Below, piece after piece: positions 63,200-64,000 of a stretch of DNA of 64,000 bases (its first letter is position 1; every line of letters starts with the position of its first letter). Under the pieces are notes generated by a model that did no database searches, was not told where the DNA came from, and was given only the letters and a program-made list of their open reading frames with translations. A program made the position numbers and the translations under genes. The DNA lies in contig NZ_JABAIL010000006.1 of the NCBI RefSeq assembly GCF_012641475.1, forward strand, positions 124,001 to 188,000, read 5' to 3'. Origin of the DNA: Flammeovirga agarivorans (GTDB lineage Bacteria > Bacteroidota > Bacteroidia > Cytophagales > Flammeovirgaceae).

Positions 63200-64000
63200 A
63201 TGAGGTTAATTTTTATACTAATTTTTTTCATTACTTTTCTTGTTCAGCTTCAGGCAACTCCTCTAAAATTGGAGAAATTTACGGGTTCAGTAACTAACAT
63301 CATTCAAGATAAAGAAGGCTATTTATGGTTTACATCATGGGATGGTTTATATAAATTCGATGGATACGAGATTACCGTATTCGGAGAAAGAAACTATCAG
63401 CCTTTATTGGATAAAAAGATTGCCACCATAATGGAACATTCTAATGGGCAGTTATGGATTGGTACAGACAATAACGGCATTTTTATTTATGATAAGAAGT
63501 CGGATAGTTTTGAACACCTTACTCAAAATTCAGAATCTGCAAGAACATTAGATATTCAAAGAATCACTTCATTCTCTGAAGACGATTACGGCAATGTATG
63601 GATTGGTACGCAGGGAAATGGATTGGTATTTTATAATATCAGTGACAAGTTATTTACAGAGTATACTCAAAAAGAATTTGGTAGTATCTTTAATGCCCAA
63701 CTTTTTCAAGATTTAGTAGTGTCAGTTCACTATGATGCTAATGGATATATTTGGTTTGGTACCATGCAAGGCCTGGGATGTATGGACATTAAAACAAAAG
63801 AAGTATTCTTACTTTCAGGAAAAGAATATATTGGTGTATACAGTATCTACCAAACAGAAGATAACGATATTTGGTGCTCGAATATGCAAGGGCTATTTAC
63901 GGTATCTTTCAAAAATAAATCATTACAAGGTGAGATTATTACGGAGTTAATCAGTAACAAGAAGTCTTATATCAAGAAATCGTATTCTGATGAGGATAGA
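63200..64000 (+). CDS. Propeller-type two-component sensor, 5' part only
   Basis: The gene starts at ATG 63200 and is still open at the window end (267 codons visible). A signal peptide or anchor (residues 1-19) is followed by two-component-propeller repeats: IIQDKEGYLWFTSWDGLYKF, GQLWIGTDNNGI, GNVWIGTQGNGL and GYIWFGTMQGLG. These match the periplasmic sensor of HTCS regulators and of some propeller-LuxR regulators, so the class cannot be decided from this fragment. It probably belongs to the next locus to the right. Confidence 0.8.
   Translation, partial: MRLIFILIFFITFLVQLQATPLKLEKFTGSVTNIIQDKEGYLWFTSWDGLYKFDGYEITVFGERNYQPLLDKKIATIMEHSNGQLWIGTDNNGIFIYDKKSDSFEHLTQNSESARTLDIQRITSFSEDDYGNVWIGTQGNGLVFYNISDKLFTEYTQKEFGSIFNAQLFQDLVVSVHYDANGYIWFGTMQGLGCMDIKTKEVFLLSGKEYIGVYSIYQTEDNDIWCSNMQGLFTVSFKNKSLQGEIITELISNKKSYIKKSYSDEDR

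Noticed and set aside
63732-63950. Small open frame near the right edge
   Set aside because: It is out of frame within the propeller-sensor gene that starts at 63200, whose own frame shows clear propeller repeats.
1-64000. Insertion sequences, integrases or attachment sites that would mark a mobile island
   Set aside because: No transposase, integrase, tRNA gene or long flanking direct repeat was found. Horizontal transfer of the loci remains possible but is not shown here.

Overview
The window looks like the chromosome of a marine, polysaccharide-degrading member of the Bacteroidota. A gliding, red-algae-degrading genus such as Flammeovirga (Cytophagales) fits best, but the genus is an inference from gene content. 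The evidence is AT-rich DNA, two SusC/SusD pairs, type IX secretion (T9SS) C-terminal sorting domains on the largest enzymes, short lipoprotein signals, a hybrid two-component regulator, and promoters carrying the Bacteroidota -7 element (TAnnTTTG) rather than sigma70 boxes. No tRNA, rRNA, CRISPR array, transposase or phage gene was seen.

Region 1 (about 0.3-17 kb) is a xylan utilization locus. A plus-strand operon encodes SusC, SusD, a surface glycan-binding lipoprotein with a tandem duplicated domain, a GH10 xylanase lipoprotein, a GPH-type sugar symporter and a cytoplasmic GH43, and ends at a strong terminator. It is followed by two T9SS-exported xylanases (GH8 and GH11). Beyond a SpoU-type RNA methyltransferase lies an oppositely oriented, exported GH43. 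An Old Yellow Enzyme reductase with its own operator-like repeat is a housekeeping interruption.

Region 2 (about 18.6-61.3 kb) is a sulfated red-algal galactan locus, most likely for porphyran. It holds three GH86 enzymes, two GH29 enzymes, three S1 sulfatases, two GH2 proteins (one lacking the usual acid/base residue), one GH3, a GH43-CBM6, a second SusC/SusD/binding-lipoprotein trio, a 1624-residue exported protein with no recognisable catalytic domain, and a 1392-residue hybrid two-component system (HTCS). Polymer would be cut outside the cell by the T9SS-exported GH86 enzymes, held and imported by the SusCD complex and binding proteins, then desulfated and trimmed from the ends by sulfatases, GH29 and GH2. 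No GH16, GH50 or GH117 gene is present in the window.

The most notable observation is regulatory. Five transcription units of region 2 share a C-run motif (ACCCCC followed by an AT-rich stretch and a second CCC) placed 50-51 bp upstream of a -7 element. A sixth unit has it at 48 bp, and a weaker version lies in front of the HTCS gene. The second CCC falls where the -33 TTG should be, and TTG is missing. I infer this is the HTCS operator. The second notable observation is a domain with the signature RFMPS-x-x-W, found once in the surface binding lipoprotein and twice in the 1624-residue protein, a candidate galactan-binding module.

The right end (61.8-64 kb) carries a GAF-histidine kinase and the 5' part of another propeller-type sensor gene that runs off the window, possibly the start of a further locus.
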